Below, piece by piece: positions 24,270-35,399 of a DNA stretch of 64,000 nucleotides. Below the pieces are notes generated by a model that was given only the letters and a program-made list of their open reading frames with translations, had not been told where the DNA came from and made no database searches. Position 1 is the first letter of the stretch. Every line of letters starts with the position of its first letter. A program made the position numbers and the translations under genes. This DNA is from Sodiomyces alkalinus F11 (taxonomy: Eukaryota; Ascomycota; Sordariomycetes; Glomerellales; Plectosphaerellaceae), in assembly GCF_003711515.1 (NCBI RefSeq), contig NW_021167092.1, forward strand, positions 177,073 through 241,072, written 5' to 3'.

Positions 24270-27200
24270 GTTTACGCCCTATACCACTCCGCCGAGGCTA
24301 TTTTAGTAGCTAAAAGATAGGCCTCTAAGGCCTGTATACCTCTTTTAGTACCGAATAATAGCGGCAGAGATAGCGGTAGGCCTGCTAGGGCTTCCCGTAG
24401 GGCTTTTCGTTCGTTTTTATAAAAAGGGCAGGAAAGGATAAGGTGGGCTATATCCTATATAGGGGAGCCGGGACAGGAATAGCGGTCGTTAGCGTAGTTT
24501 CGGGCCCTTTTTTAGTGGGATTTTAGGTATCCGAAGCCGATTTTTAACTAAATAAAAGCCGACTTTACCTACCTAGGGCCCTATATCGGCAGTGGTTTTT
24601 GGGAAAAACGGAGGTTATCTTGGATTAGGCGCCTATATAGGTGGCCTAAACGCACCGATTTATCTCTATTTTCCTCCTCTTCTTCCTTATTCTATAAAGC
24701 CTTCCAGTCTCGAATTAAGGTCTTATTAACCCGGCGTTTTAAGTAACTAAGGGTAACTAATCTAACGGATTTAGTAGCTTTTTTAGGGTCTAATACCTAT
24801 TTTGCTACCTTATCCGCTAGTTTATTCCCTTCTATCTCTATATACGAAGGGCACTATTATATAAAGACCGAAGTGCCCTATTATTTAAGGCGTGAAATAA
24901 GGGTTTTAGCCTCTATAGCCTATTACGAGGCTCGCTAAAGCTTCTGAATAGCGGCTTATAAATCGCTAAACATATAGCACTCTAGTACCTTAGGTAACTA
25001 TAGGGCAGTATCGATGGCCTAAAGAATAGCGTATAATTCGGCGTCTACGACTTTAGCAGAGGTCCTTAGGTTAAAGCCTATAGCTTTATAGGGCCTATAG
25101 GTATTAGCCCACTATATTATAGTGGCTATAGCCTATAGACGTCCTGTAGGAGGCCTTATGGGGTGGCCTAGGGAGCCGTCCGTGTAGAATATAGAGGCCT
25201 AGTCGCCTAAGGATTATTATATATCCTTAGGGGCTTCGAGGTAGGCTATCTTTAGGTCTTAGGAGCCGGAGTCAGGACCTTTTACGGTTATAGGCTATTT
25301 CTTTAAAGGGAAAAAGGGTCTAAGGTCTACTATAGACTCGGAGGCCTAAGGGGCCTCCTACCTAGCTATAGGGCCCTCTATTTCCCAGGACTACCCTACT
25401 AAAGCAGTTAATTCTAGGCCTAGTCTATAGAGCTATGTAGTAGGCTGTAGGTCTTATAGGCGGGCGAGGTCTTCCCCTGATTCCCCTAGAAGCTGGCGTT
25501 TAATAGGGTGGTTCGGTAAGAACTTTAAGGACCTAAAGGCGTAAAGCCTATTAGACCTAATTAACCTAACCAACGCCGGGGGGACTGCTGCATTTAGTTC
25601 TAGAGGCCGTAAAGGGGCCCCCCTAAAAGCCCCTAAAGCCCTGACTAGAGCGCCGTACTATAGGCGTTCTAGACGGTCGACTAGGTGCTTTCTCGGTGAT
25701 TTAGGGTCCTACTATAGCTATAAGCTAAAGTCAGCTAGCGAGGCTATACAGGCTATATATAGCTGCCGTAGGGCCTTAAAAGAAAGGCCCCTCTACGAGC
25801 TAGCTAGCCTATAAAGCCTGTTTAGGGCGCCTAAAGCAGAATTTAGGCGTTTTTTGACGTGGGGTTTAAAACATAGCTTAGGGGTAAACCAGACCCCTAG
25901 CCACCTAATAGCACCTAGCGTAGGTTTAACTAGGTGCCCCCCTATAGTAGCCGGGGCGTCTTCTATAGAGCGCTTTCGGTAAAAGTGAATAAGCTTTATT
26001 TTATCCGGGTCGAAAAGGACTTAGTTATTATTAGCTACTTCGAAAAGGGAGGCTACGGCTCTTTCTAGAATCTTATAGTTTTTCTTAGCTAACATAGACG
26101 CTATAGATAGCTAAAAATCGTCTATATAGGATAACTAAAGTCCTTTAAAATCCGGCCCCGGTATAACTTTCCTAATATAAAGTAGGAAAAGAATAGGGGA
26201 AACCGGAGAGCCTTATATGACTCCTATATTTAGGGGGGTAGGCTGCTAAACCTAACCCTCGAAAGCTAGTTAGATACGCCTATTTTATGTAAAGGAGGCT
26301 ACGTATTTAACTAGACTTAAGGGTAGTTAGAGCTCTTAAAGGGTCTTTAGTAACTAGGGGCGGGCGACGTAATTACAGGCTCCTTTAATATCTAAAAATA
26401 GCGTAGAAACCACGATATTTCAATGCGATTTACGCTGTCTTTCGATAAAGTAGAGGAGAAGAAGGGCCGTGTCGATAACGGATCGTTATTTTCTACCCCC
26501 TATCTAACTAGGGTGTAGAAGGTGGTCGCGGGTATTAGCTAAAAGGCTAAGCCTAGTAGCTATAACCCTCTTAAGGACTTTATCTAAGCAGTTTAGAAGG
26601 GTAATAATCCTATAAGACTTAGGATTAGAATAGTCCTTGTTCCCCGGTTTTAGTAAAACGACTCCTAAGGCCTCTTTCTAGTAGGTAGGGTAGTGGCCTA
26701 CTAAAAATAAAGCTAAGTAAGCCTTTAAGAAGGGTCCGGGAATAGCCTTATAGGCCTATTAGATCGGCTATAAGCTAATCCTATTAGGCCTTAGGGCTTT
26801 TTCCTTAGCAGCTCTAAAGATAGCGCATTATAGTTCGGCAGCCTAAAGGCTAGGCCACTCCTATAGTCTTCTAAGGCCCTTACTACGTAATCTAGTCAGG
26901 CTTTAGGGGCCGTTAAAAGGGTTAGAGGGGCCTAGGCCCCCCGAAGGGCCTATAAAAACAGGGGCTTTAGGGGCATCGGTGGCGGCAGAAGAGGGGTCTA
27001 GGCCCCCTAAAGGGCCTATAACTATAGGGGCTTTAGGGGCGTCGGTGGCGGAGGAGAAAAGGGTCTAAAGAAGGGCGTTATATTTTTCGTCGAAGGTATA
27101 GGCTTTCTGCTTTATAGGCGTTTAAATCGGTAGGATCTTCGTGTTTAGGCCGCTTTTCGTATAGTTATAGACCTTAAAAATCTCCGGGCCTTAGGCGTAG

Positions 27201-28440
27201 GCTAGGAAGGCCTCCTAGTAGTCCTTTTTTACTATTTTTACTGCCCTGTAATAGGCGTTACGAGCCTCTTTCTAGGTGGTTTCTAGAGCCGCTAGCCGGG
27301 TAGCTAAGGCCCCCTTTTTAGCTTTTCTAAAAACCCTAAAAGCCCTATTAGCTAATTTTCGCAGGGCTTTTAGCTTTAGGGTCCACCACGGTTTCGAACG
27401 CTCTACTACCCCTAGGTTAGGTATAAAGGCCTTAAGATCTAGGGAAATAGTATCCGATAGGTAGCGACCTATAAAGTCCTAATCCGAGGCGTCGATAGCC
27501 TATTATAGCTACTAGTCGAGGCTAGGCTCTAGGTTCTTTAGGGTACTAGTAAATAGACCTTAGTCCGCTAGCCTATAGGTATAGGCCGGTAGAAGGACTC
27601 TATTTATAGGGCCTTCAGGACCTTTAGAACCTAGAATAGACGCTAAAATCAGGATAGTGCGGTATAGGGAGGGGGTATTTTCGATATATTCCCACTTATA
27701 AAAGCGGAGGCGATCGAACCCGGGCGTATAAATTACTAGGTCTATAACCGACTCTTAACGAAGATTAGACCTAAAAAAGGTCCCCCCGTTTAGGTTAACT
27801 TCTTTAGGGTCCACTAAACAGGTAGCCTTAAGGCTATTTAACTAGTCTACTAAGGCTTAGGCCTTAATAGAAGCCTGATTCGTAGTACCCCGTTCCACTG
27901 CTAGTGGTTCCTGTTAAAGTCCCCTCTAATAAGGGTCGGCTCAGGGACCTAAAGGCCCTATAGCACGCGATCTTCGGTCTAGGGTCGGCCTCTAAAGCCT
28001 TAAAAAGAAGGAAAAGAAGAAGAAGAAGTCGAAGAGGTAGAGGGGGTAGGGCTTGGGGGCCTTATAGGCCCTCTACCTATTATCTCGGGATCCTGCTCTA
28101 TTTAAGTATAGACGTTTAGGATATAGAAAGTCTATAGATAATAGACCTCTATAAGCTACGCGTCTATATTACCTAGAAGGTCTTCGCGGTGTGAAAAGTC
28201 GATACCCGAGCCCTTTCTTATATACGTAAGGACCCTAGGCTTAATAGGAAAAAACTAGGTTTTTCGAGACGTAGGCGTAATAGTATAAAAGGCTGGGTGG
28301 TTTCGAATATACCACCCTTCTGGTTTCGAGACGCAGGAGGGCTCCTAAATAAGGACTATATTAGCCGAAGCTTCTAAAGCCTATTCTAGGATAGCCTCCT
28401 ACGCCGGGCCTTATTTATCGACGTTATACTAAATAAACCG
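24270..28440 (-). pseudogene. LINE A ORF2: endonuclease, RT, RNase H
   Basis: About 1,390 codons. The product would nick target DNA, copy the LINE RNA at the nick and degrade the RNA strand. Endonuclease at 27850-28440: FIQYNVDK start, IVLIQEPS, and GDFNRNH at 27904-27924. RT at about 26020-26700: KPGNKDYSNPKSYRIITLLN, GSPVSPILF and the catalytic YIDDF, intact at 26114-26128. RNase H at about 24780-25190: YTDGS at 25172-25186, DAELYAILQAID, FSDLQAAI, and EGNKLADKVAK at the end. Then a Cys/His tail (YSCPGS...AHLILSCPF) near 24390-24480. Decay is lighter than in the Copia copies, but stops still prevent translation. Confidence 0.88.
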
Positions 28441-28469
28441 GATATCTCTTGAGCTAAAATACCCCTTAT

Positions 28470-30110
28470 TTATTAAGGCTTAATAGCTCGAAAGACCTCG
28501 TAGTTTTTACTATAAGGGGGATATACCTCCTCGCAGTTATAGCACTTATAGGTCCTGTGTTCGTAGTCGCTATATTCCTCGCACTCGTTATAGTAGTGGT
28601 CTTCGTCGCCGTGGCCCTCCGTAGCGTAGATAGAGCAGGTAGTTAGGCTCTTATAGGTCCCTCGGGTATACCCGAATTTCTAGTAGTTAGAGCACTGGGT
28701 CCTAGGGGTTATAGGCCTATATTTATAGACCTTTAGCCGCTGGTCGGCTATATAAAGCCCCTATTGTAAGTAGTATTTCTGCTCTTTAGTAGTAGGCACT
28801 AAAATAATAATAGTGCCGTAAAGCCCGTCTAGGGTACCTAGCTACCGAGGCTTCCCTACTACCCTAATAGGGTTAAAGGTGCCGATTTCAGTGATTAGGT
28901 CCCTTAAACCTAGGCCCTATTATAGGCTGCGGCTTAGGGCTTCTTACGGTATATCGGAGGGGTTAGTAGGGTCGGATAATAGGGCCTCCCCCCGTCTAAA
29001 GGCCCTAGTAGGCACCTGTTTAATAATAAGCTTAAACCAGTCTCCTATAGGTTAAGGGGGCTAAAGAGGCAGGTTTAGCTCTTTAAACCACTAATTCTAT
29101 AAGTCTAGGAGCTGCTAAACGCTGTATTTCGGGCCCGGGGTCAAAATAAGGTTCCTATTAGCTAAAAGGCTAACAGCCATAACAGCAGGGATTTTTAGGG
29201 CCTTACTTAGCCTATTCCGAAGCTTAAGGGGATCGAAGTTCCCCCGGGGGATTATTTCCCCTGCTATACGTTATGAAATAACCTTAGGGACCTTTTTAGG
29301 GTCTATGGGGAGGGGGGCCGGGGGGGTTAAGGGTGCTAAGGCCTTTAAAGGGGCCTAGGGAGCTATAGAGCCTGTTTTTCCCTTTAAAGCCTCGCTATAA
29401 AGGGGTTTAGGCTATTCTATAAGCCTACGAACTACTTTAGCTAGTTCGTCGACCTTCTATTCGAGGGTAGGCGGCTAGGTCCCGTTGATAGCAGATTAAA
29501 GCCATGAAGAGAGGGCTTTAATCTAAGGGGTAGCGTCGAGGTCGTAGGCCTATTAAAGTAGCTAATAAGCCTGCTAGAGGAGACCCCTAGCCTAGACCTT
29601 ATTAGCCGAACTAGTCGACTCCTAGGGCGTAATAGGGGGTTTTCTAGTAGTTCTAGTATTTCCAGGGGCCTTCTTAGCCTATTTAAAGCCTACTAGGCCC
29701 TATCTTCTAGCAGGAGGGGGCCTAGAAGGCGTCTCGAATAGGCCTTCGGCTTCGGAGTCCGAAGGAGGCTCGGTTCGGGTCCTAGAAAACCTTCTAGGGG
29801 TCGGGGTCGAAGGGCTAAGCTACCTTTTCGAATTAAGGGGCGTAATAAAGGTAGAAGTCCCTGTATTTATAGGGCTTTTAGGGGATTCCCCCATTTCTAC
29901 CTCCCCTAAGCCCTCTATAATTATAGGGGGTTCAGGGTTAGTTCCGGGGGCGTTATAGTAGGTTAGGGCATTATTATAGCTAGTATTATAGCTATTATTA
30001 TGGCTAGGGTCTTTTATAGGGTGCTGGGGTCGTGAGGCGTTAGTGGTTACGGCTCTACGTGGCTGCTTTATCAGCGTGGGCGCACGGGCTATATTAGACT
30101 TTTCCCCCGC
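28470..30110 (-). pseudogene. LINE A ORF1, gag-like with zinc knuckles
   Basis: An RNA-binding ORF1 protein that packages LINE RNA. The N-terminal half is Pro/Ser-rich and low in complexity, and the middle is unassigned. The C-terminal part has Cys/His knuckles: TQCSNY then FGYTRGTYK, CSIYATEGHGDEDHYYNECEE and TYKCYNCEE (about 28530-28720), where Tyr at expected Cys or His positions fits TGC-to-TAC or CAC-to-TAC RIP. The stop pair lies at about 28470, just upstream of ORF2. The start is not certain. From 30110 to 30305 is a leader with no frame that I can defend. Confidence 0.78.
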
Positions 30111-30305
30111 ACGCGGGGCACCCGTAGGTGCGTTTCCAGGCGTTTTCGCACTTATTCTACGCCCTAAATAGCGCCTACGCGATACCGGACTATAAATAGG
30201 CGTATAGAGCTCGAAAAGAGCTATCGATTAATATAGCTTTTAAGTGGTTTAGAGCGTTTACGCGTAAAACGTGGGTCCCCCTGGAAGAGTTATAAGAAGG
30301 CTTGT

Positions 30306-33300
30306 ATTCACTAATTATACCCTAGGGAAGCTATAGTATACCCTAAAAGTACTTATAGCGTACCACCCTATATACACTATAGCTTATACTCTAGTACGAC
30401 TAGGGTACCCCGTAGTACGCCCTAGTATTCCTAGTAGAATCTAGGGCGTATTATATACCCCGGGCGATAAAGCCCTATATCCCGCGGGCTTCCCCCGGTA
30501 ATTATAATAGCCTTATTTAAGGCGCGTCGCGGTTATATTAGTAAACCGCGGTATAGTTAGAGAGGATAGAAAGGAAATATTCTTACGTAGCGGTACCCTA
30601 ATAGCAATCACCGCTATTACTATCTACGGCCTATCTAGGCGAAGAAAAGAGATAAGAAAAAATATAGTTAAGCTAACGCTATGACTTTCCTTCTTACCGT
30701 ATTTCTGGGTAAACCCTAAGGCGAGTAAGTAAACAGATAGAAAGACAATAAATATAAACGTACTAGCGCCGCGGTATCCTCTTTTACTATATTCCTTATC
30801 TATATTACCGCGTGCTATAACAGGGTTCTAAGACTCCCCGAGCCTTCTTTATCTAGCCGTGCAGCTATATTAGAATCGTTACGCTATCGTTACTTTCCGT
30901 GTCGGTAGCTAGTAGCATCTTATCCGGGAAGCGCTACTAGTCGACGTCCGCCTTTATAATAACGGATATCTTATCGGTTATTATTTTATCGGCGAGTTTT
31001 AATAAGTTATTAGGGTTAAGGTTACTAAATACTAGTAGGCTAGCGTAGGCGTGACTAATATATTACCGCTTTAGCACGGCATATACTAGGATAAGACGAA
31101 GCGCTAGCGTATAATCGGAGGTAATATATCCTGCTAGCTAATTTCTATAATCGGTCGATAGTATACTATACGTGCCTAGGGGGCCTATATATACTAACTT
31201 CCCTAGGCGGAAATAGCGGACGATTATTATTTGGTCCGCGGTATTCTATACGATTCTAGGGGCGATAATATCCTTAATTATAGTATAAAGCTATCTACTA
31301 GCCGGAATAAAGAGGACTATATCGTGACCGTGCTAATATACGATAATAAGATCCTAATTACCGTCCGTAATAGTATAGAATATTAGCTACGCGTCCCTAT
31401 CTTATAAGCGATTTGCGTAATTCTTAACGGCGTCTATAAGTAGCTTTTCCTTAGAGCTTTCCACGGTAATACGCTTAGCCGGCGTAGGGGCGCCCTTAGC
31501 TAGGCCCGAGGCGGGGCATTTAGGAGCTCTAGCTAGCGTAGTAAAGTTTAGAGTGCCTCCTTAGCGTATTTCTTCTAGAAAGTCGGCGACGGATAGGACG
31601 CTTACGGCCTAGTCCTTATTATAGCCGGGGTCTTCGGCTAATCTCTTAAGGAACTTCCTCGCTAGCTTATTATATTTTAGCGGCTTCCCTAGCGTATTCC
31701 TTAACGTATTCCTAGGACTTATAAAGGAACTCGTCCTCTGCAATAGTCTTACTATGTATATCTAAGGAATTTTATATAGCTTATATAAGGAATATCTATT
31801 CCCTTTAGTGATTTACTATACACTTACAAATAGTGATAACGTTACTTATACGGGGGGTCGTGGCGGAAGCGGTAATTAGGGAGCTACTTACCTCGGCTTT
31901 ATTTATTAGGTTAATATATATAGCCGACCAAGGGCCCAATATAATAGCGGGGGAGTCGGAGTTCGCGGCGCGGTTCTTTTAGGGCGTCTTAGTATACTTA
32001 CCTATATAATTACGCGGGGCGTCTACGTCGTATACTATAATATACTGCTTAAATACCGCCTGTAGTTAGTTCTATAATACGATATCCTTATTAGCGTCTA
32101 GTATATACTCTGGATAAGGGTATTATCCAATAATCTCCTTATCTTCGATCTTAGTAATACTCTAGTTTACCTTAGGATATTCGGCTAAAACAAAAACTAT
32201 ACGGTCTAGGTTCTATATCTCGGGATAGTCGTAGTCTTAGTCCTCGGCGAAGCGACGGAACTCGCGGATCTTCGCCTAATAAGATTCCTTCTAGACTACG
32301 AATCTAGTACTAAGGGTAGAAAGTTCGTTTTCTAACTATTCTTACCTCTATAGAGCGTGATAGCTCGGAAATACCCTTCTGTAGTAAACCCCGCTCCGGC
32401 TCTTTTAGAGTTTTAGAAGGCTTTATTAAAAGTGTCTCGCTAAAGCTAATTCTTAGAAGGCTAGTATAATGTCGGGGCTTTAACTATAAAGTATATTCGT
32501 GGTATAGGGATCGCTAGTTTATGCCTCGTGATACTATAGTTTCCTTAGCAGATAATAGGCAGGCTTATGGTATAGGTTAGCGCTAAGAGAAAACGAAGAG
32601 TAGTAGAATAGAGAAAAATAAAAAGTGGTAAAAACGGGTATACGTATTAAGACGATAAGAGTATAGATAGGATATTACGGGAATAATAGTGAACCATTAC
32701 TACGATATAAGTACTCGCGGCGTGGTAAATAAGGGAGAAATAGGGAATCAAACCTAACTATTATAGATATAATATTATTCTTCCTAGCGCTTAGCCGAGC
32801 GCCGTTATAACCGTGGTTATTATGGGCGATAGAAGGTATATATAGGTTATAGTCCTTCTATTCCTGCTATTCCCCCGCGTTCCCTAGTATTCCCTAGCGT
32901 TCCTGGTTATTACCTAGGGCGGCGATAACGTGCGTCTTATATTATGTCGCCGGCGCCGGCGCGCCTTATAACTTCTTTAATATCCTCCTAGTTTCGCCGT
33001 ATTTCCCGTAGTTTTTTAATATCTCGCGGTTCCTTAACGTCTCCTAGTCGTAGTATACTCGGAACCTCCGCTTTCGTTAAGGCTATCCTTAGATTAACTA
33101 AAGTCTTTATCCTTTCTTAAAGGCGTCGCTTAGCTTCTTTACCCTTAGTGGCTTTTTCCGTTATCTATACTTAATAGACTCCTACGCCTTTATAGCTTTT
33201 CCGGTATCCACTTAGTTATAAACTAATATCCCTAAGTATCTGCCCCGGACGATATAAGTCTTATATCCCGCGGGCGTCCTTTAGTGGCGATAGTAATTAT

Positions 33301-33515
33301 AATAGAAAGAGAAAAGGGGAAAAGAAAGAAGGGAAAAGGAAGAAGGGAAAGGAAAAGAATATTAAAAGGAAAGAAGTAAGTAAACTGCTAGGTAGCGATA
33401 GGGAGCGAATAGCTAGTATAATAGAATAGAAAGGAGAGAAGGGAAATAAGAGGCGTATTCATTATAAAACGATAGAGATATATTTAGGGGGGATAGTAAA
33501 CTATCATATAGAGCG
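30306..33515 (-). mobile_element. Element X, copy 1, truncated, minus strand
   Basis: The reverse complement aligns with 35300-38330 of copy X2, including the inner part of the terminal repeat (30308-30545), the unknown gene and the polypyrimidine-rich leader (33290-33400). The outer part of the left terminal repeat is missing where LINE A abuts. On the right, homology fades at about 33515 before the terminal repeat, so both ends are incomplete. It is not an LTR element or LINE by any sign visible here. Confidence 0.75.
30866..33290 (-). pseudogene. Element X gene, copy 1, unknown protein
   Basis: I do not recognise this protein. Its frame is preserved in parallel with X2 through RIP-type stops. 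Shared blocks on the minus strand: RDTFNKAF then EGYFRAI (near 32340-32420), KIREFR then YPEI*NLDR, YIGKYTKTP, REQIFL, NKLARKFLKRLAED, TLNFTTLARAP, PAKRIT, KNYANRL*DRDAQ and YTIIKDIIAPR (near 31260-31420), and a C-terminus DSVTIL. An N-terminal charged region (33000-33290) has RYLGILVYN and KEPRDIKKLREIRR. The leader at about 33300-33380 is a purine/pyrimidine tract (GAAAAG and GGGAAA repeats). A transposase or a structural protein of the element are both possible; no catalytic motif is clear. Confidence 0.6.
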
Positions 33516-33745
33516 ACGACTAACGGTATACTATAGGCGGGTAAGGAACTAATAGTAAACCGCGATACTCGTATAGGTTATGCTATAAGTTATTATCCGG
33601 ATTGTTAATATTACCTAGGCCTATCTTAGCGTTCCGCCCGGGCAGTAGGTCTCTGTTAGGATCTATAGTATATATACTATAGCCTGTATAAGTAAGGGTG
33701 GCCTTAGTAAGCTTATCGGTTATAGTCAAGGGCGAGTCTACTATA

Positions 33746-33893
33746 GGGAAGCCCTCTCTTTAGTAAGAAGGATAAGCCGAGGGACCTCGCGTAAGTCCGA
33801 TAAAAGCTAGTGGAATAAGGGGAAGCCCTCCCTTTAATAGGGAGGATAACCAAGGGACCTCGGGTAAATCTAATAAAGGCTAGGATATACCCC
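33746..33893. repeat. 74-bp direct tandem repeat, two units
   Basis: Units start GGGAAGCCCTC at 33746 and 33820 and continue through AGGATAA, GAGGGACCTCG and AAAGCTAG with a few transition differences. Confidence 0.8.
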
Positions 33894-34097
33894 CTAAGCC
33901 TTAGAATATATAGCCTCTCGCACAGATACTAGTTCTACGCTTTTCCCCTTAGGGTTATTAAGCCGCTAGCCTTAGGTATTCTCGGCTTATTTAGTAGCCA
34001 GTCGGATAATAGTGAGCCGCGCGGCCTACTTAGGCAATATTCTCCGCGAAATACGGGTAAAGGAAAGCTTACGGTAAGGGAAGGCTAGCTCCCCTTA

Positions 34098-34660
34098 TAC
34101 TCCGCGGGAAAAGGGGGGGGGGATTATCGAGTAGCTTAATACTATAGTAAAAAGGGGGGGGGAGAAGGTTAGTGCGCCCTATAGTTCTTTTAGCGGAACT
34201 CGGGTTCCACGGAGGATACTAGTATACTGGATAGTATAGTCGTTATCCTACGCCCTTAGAGATCGTTAGAACGGTTATCGCTAGCGATCTTTAAAAAGAT
34301 TAGTATTATATTAGAGCTAGGGATCTATAGTGAGTGTTAGTATAGGTTAGTATAGGCGCTATTCCTGTGCTTAACTAGCGATTATAGATTCCCTAGTATA
34401 CTCCACGGAAAAAGGGGGGAAATTATTGAGTGGCTTAGTGCTATAGTAGAGGGGAGGATAGTTATCCGAAGGTTAGTACGCCTCGTGGTTTTATCGGGAC
34501 TCTGGTTCCATGAGTATACTAGTATATAGGATAGTATAGTCGCTATCCTATGCCCTTTAGCGATTATTAAGAACGGTTAGCGTCGGTGTAGGTTAGTATA
34601 GTTATTATTCTACGCCCGACTAGTAATCGTTAGGAAGGTTATCGCGGTATCGGAGCTCGG
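34098..34660. repeat. 301-bp direct tandem repeat, two imperfect units with G-runs
   Basis: The anchor TACTCC(G/A)CGG followed by an A-run and G-run occurs at 34098 and 34399. Downstream, GTTCCA then ATACTAGTATA, GGATAGTATAGTCG and the CGATC/CGATT block recur at the same spacing. The second unit fades near 34660. Confidence 0.75.
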
Positions 34661-34867
34661 GTTCTATAGCTAGTAGTCGTTATAAAGAGAGGTAATATTT
34701 AGCGGTATACGACTTAAGGACGGTGGCTTCTTCTATTACTCTACGCCTAGACTTATTAAAGGGGAGGCGTTTTCACCTAGCGCGCCTTATACTTATTTAG
34801 TCTTAGTATACGTAGTCCGCGGTAGGCAGCGGTATACGAACCTTGCCTAAAAGCTTAGTTACTATTA

Positions 34868-35310
34868 TTCAATAAGCCCTAACTAGGTAAATCCCTGGCT
34901 AGCTAGTACTATAGAACCTAAAAGGATCTAGGATTTAATATACCCTAGCCAGGCACGACTCTGGCTAGCTAGTATTATCGGATCTAGGGAACCTAGGATT
35001 TAGAGGATAACCTTTACTATAGTAAATAAGGTATAATAAAGATATCCTCTCCAAGCTAAGGGGGCGCGCCCCCGGGCCTTAAGTATTCCACGGGTGAACC
35101 CCGTAGAATTCTCGGCCCCTACGTATAGGAACCCGGGGGATTCCCCGGTATTTACTAATTATACCCTAGAGAAGCTATAGTGTACCCTAAAGGTACCTAT
35201 AGCGTACCCCGTACGTGCTATAGCTTATACTATAGTACGACTAGGGTATCCAGTGGTACGCCCTAGTATTCCCGGTGGAATCTAGGATGTATTATTTACT
35301 ATCTCACCTT
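34868..35310 (+). repeat. Element X2 left terminal inverted repeat
   Basis: Contains CTGGCTAGCTAGTA motifs, a block ending CTAAGGGGGCGCGCCCC and a distal block with CTAATTATACCCTAG and GCTATAG palindromic words. The reverse complement is at 38125-38590, and an inner portion recurs at 30308-30545. Confidence 0.85.
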
Positions 35311-35399
35311 AGTGTATCTCCGTTGTTTTATAATATATACTCTTTTCCTTTCCCTTCTTTTCTTTCCCTTCTTTTCTTTCTATTATAAACACTATCGCC

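Larger units (their letters stand above)
24053..30305 (-). mobile_element. LINE A, Tad1-like non-LTR retrotransposon, near full length
   Basis: A minus-strand non-LTR element of about 6.2 kb. The plus strand at 24053-24083 is T-rich, giving an A-rich 3' tail on the coding strand, and no LTR is present. Two frames follow: ORF1 with CCHC knuckles and a long ORF2 with endonuclease, RT, RNase H and a C-terminal Cys/His motif. That set, in that order, is typical of fungal Tad1-clade LINEs. The 5' end abuts the terminal repeat of element X1 at about 30305. Confidence 0.88.
33516..34867. other. Spacer between X1 and X2, tandem repeats and G-runs
   Basis: About 1.35 kb with no protein-like frame. 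It holds a 74-bp repeat in two copies, a 301-bp repeat in two imperfect copies and several G homopolymers of 8-10 bases. Whether it is part of a larger element X or the old insertion site is not clear. Confidence 0.5.

Noticed and set aside
27276..27464. 62-codon open frame on the plus strand inside LINE A
   Set aside because: It is opposite to ORF2 between endonuclease and RT, with no support from other copies.
32725..32815. tRNA-like sequence on the minus strand (GCGCTCGGCTAAGCGC D-arm look-alike and GGTTTGATTCC B-box look-alike)
   Set aside because: The anticodon stem and acceptor stem do not pair, and the X2 equivalent (about 35885-35950) keeps only the first motif. At most a tRNA-derived relic; not called.
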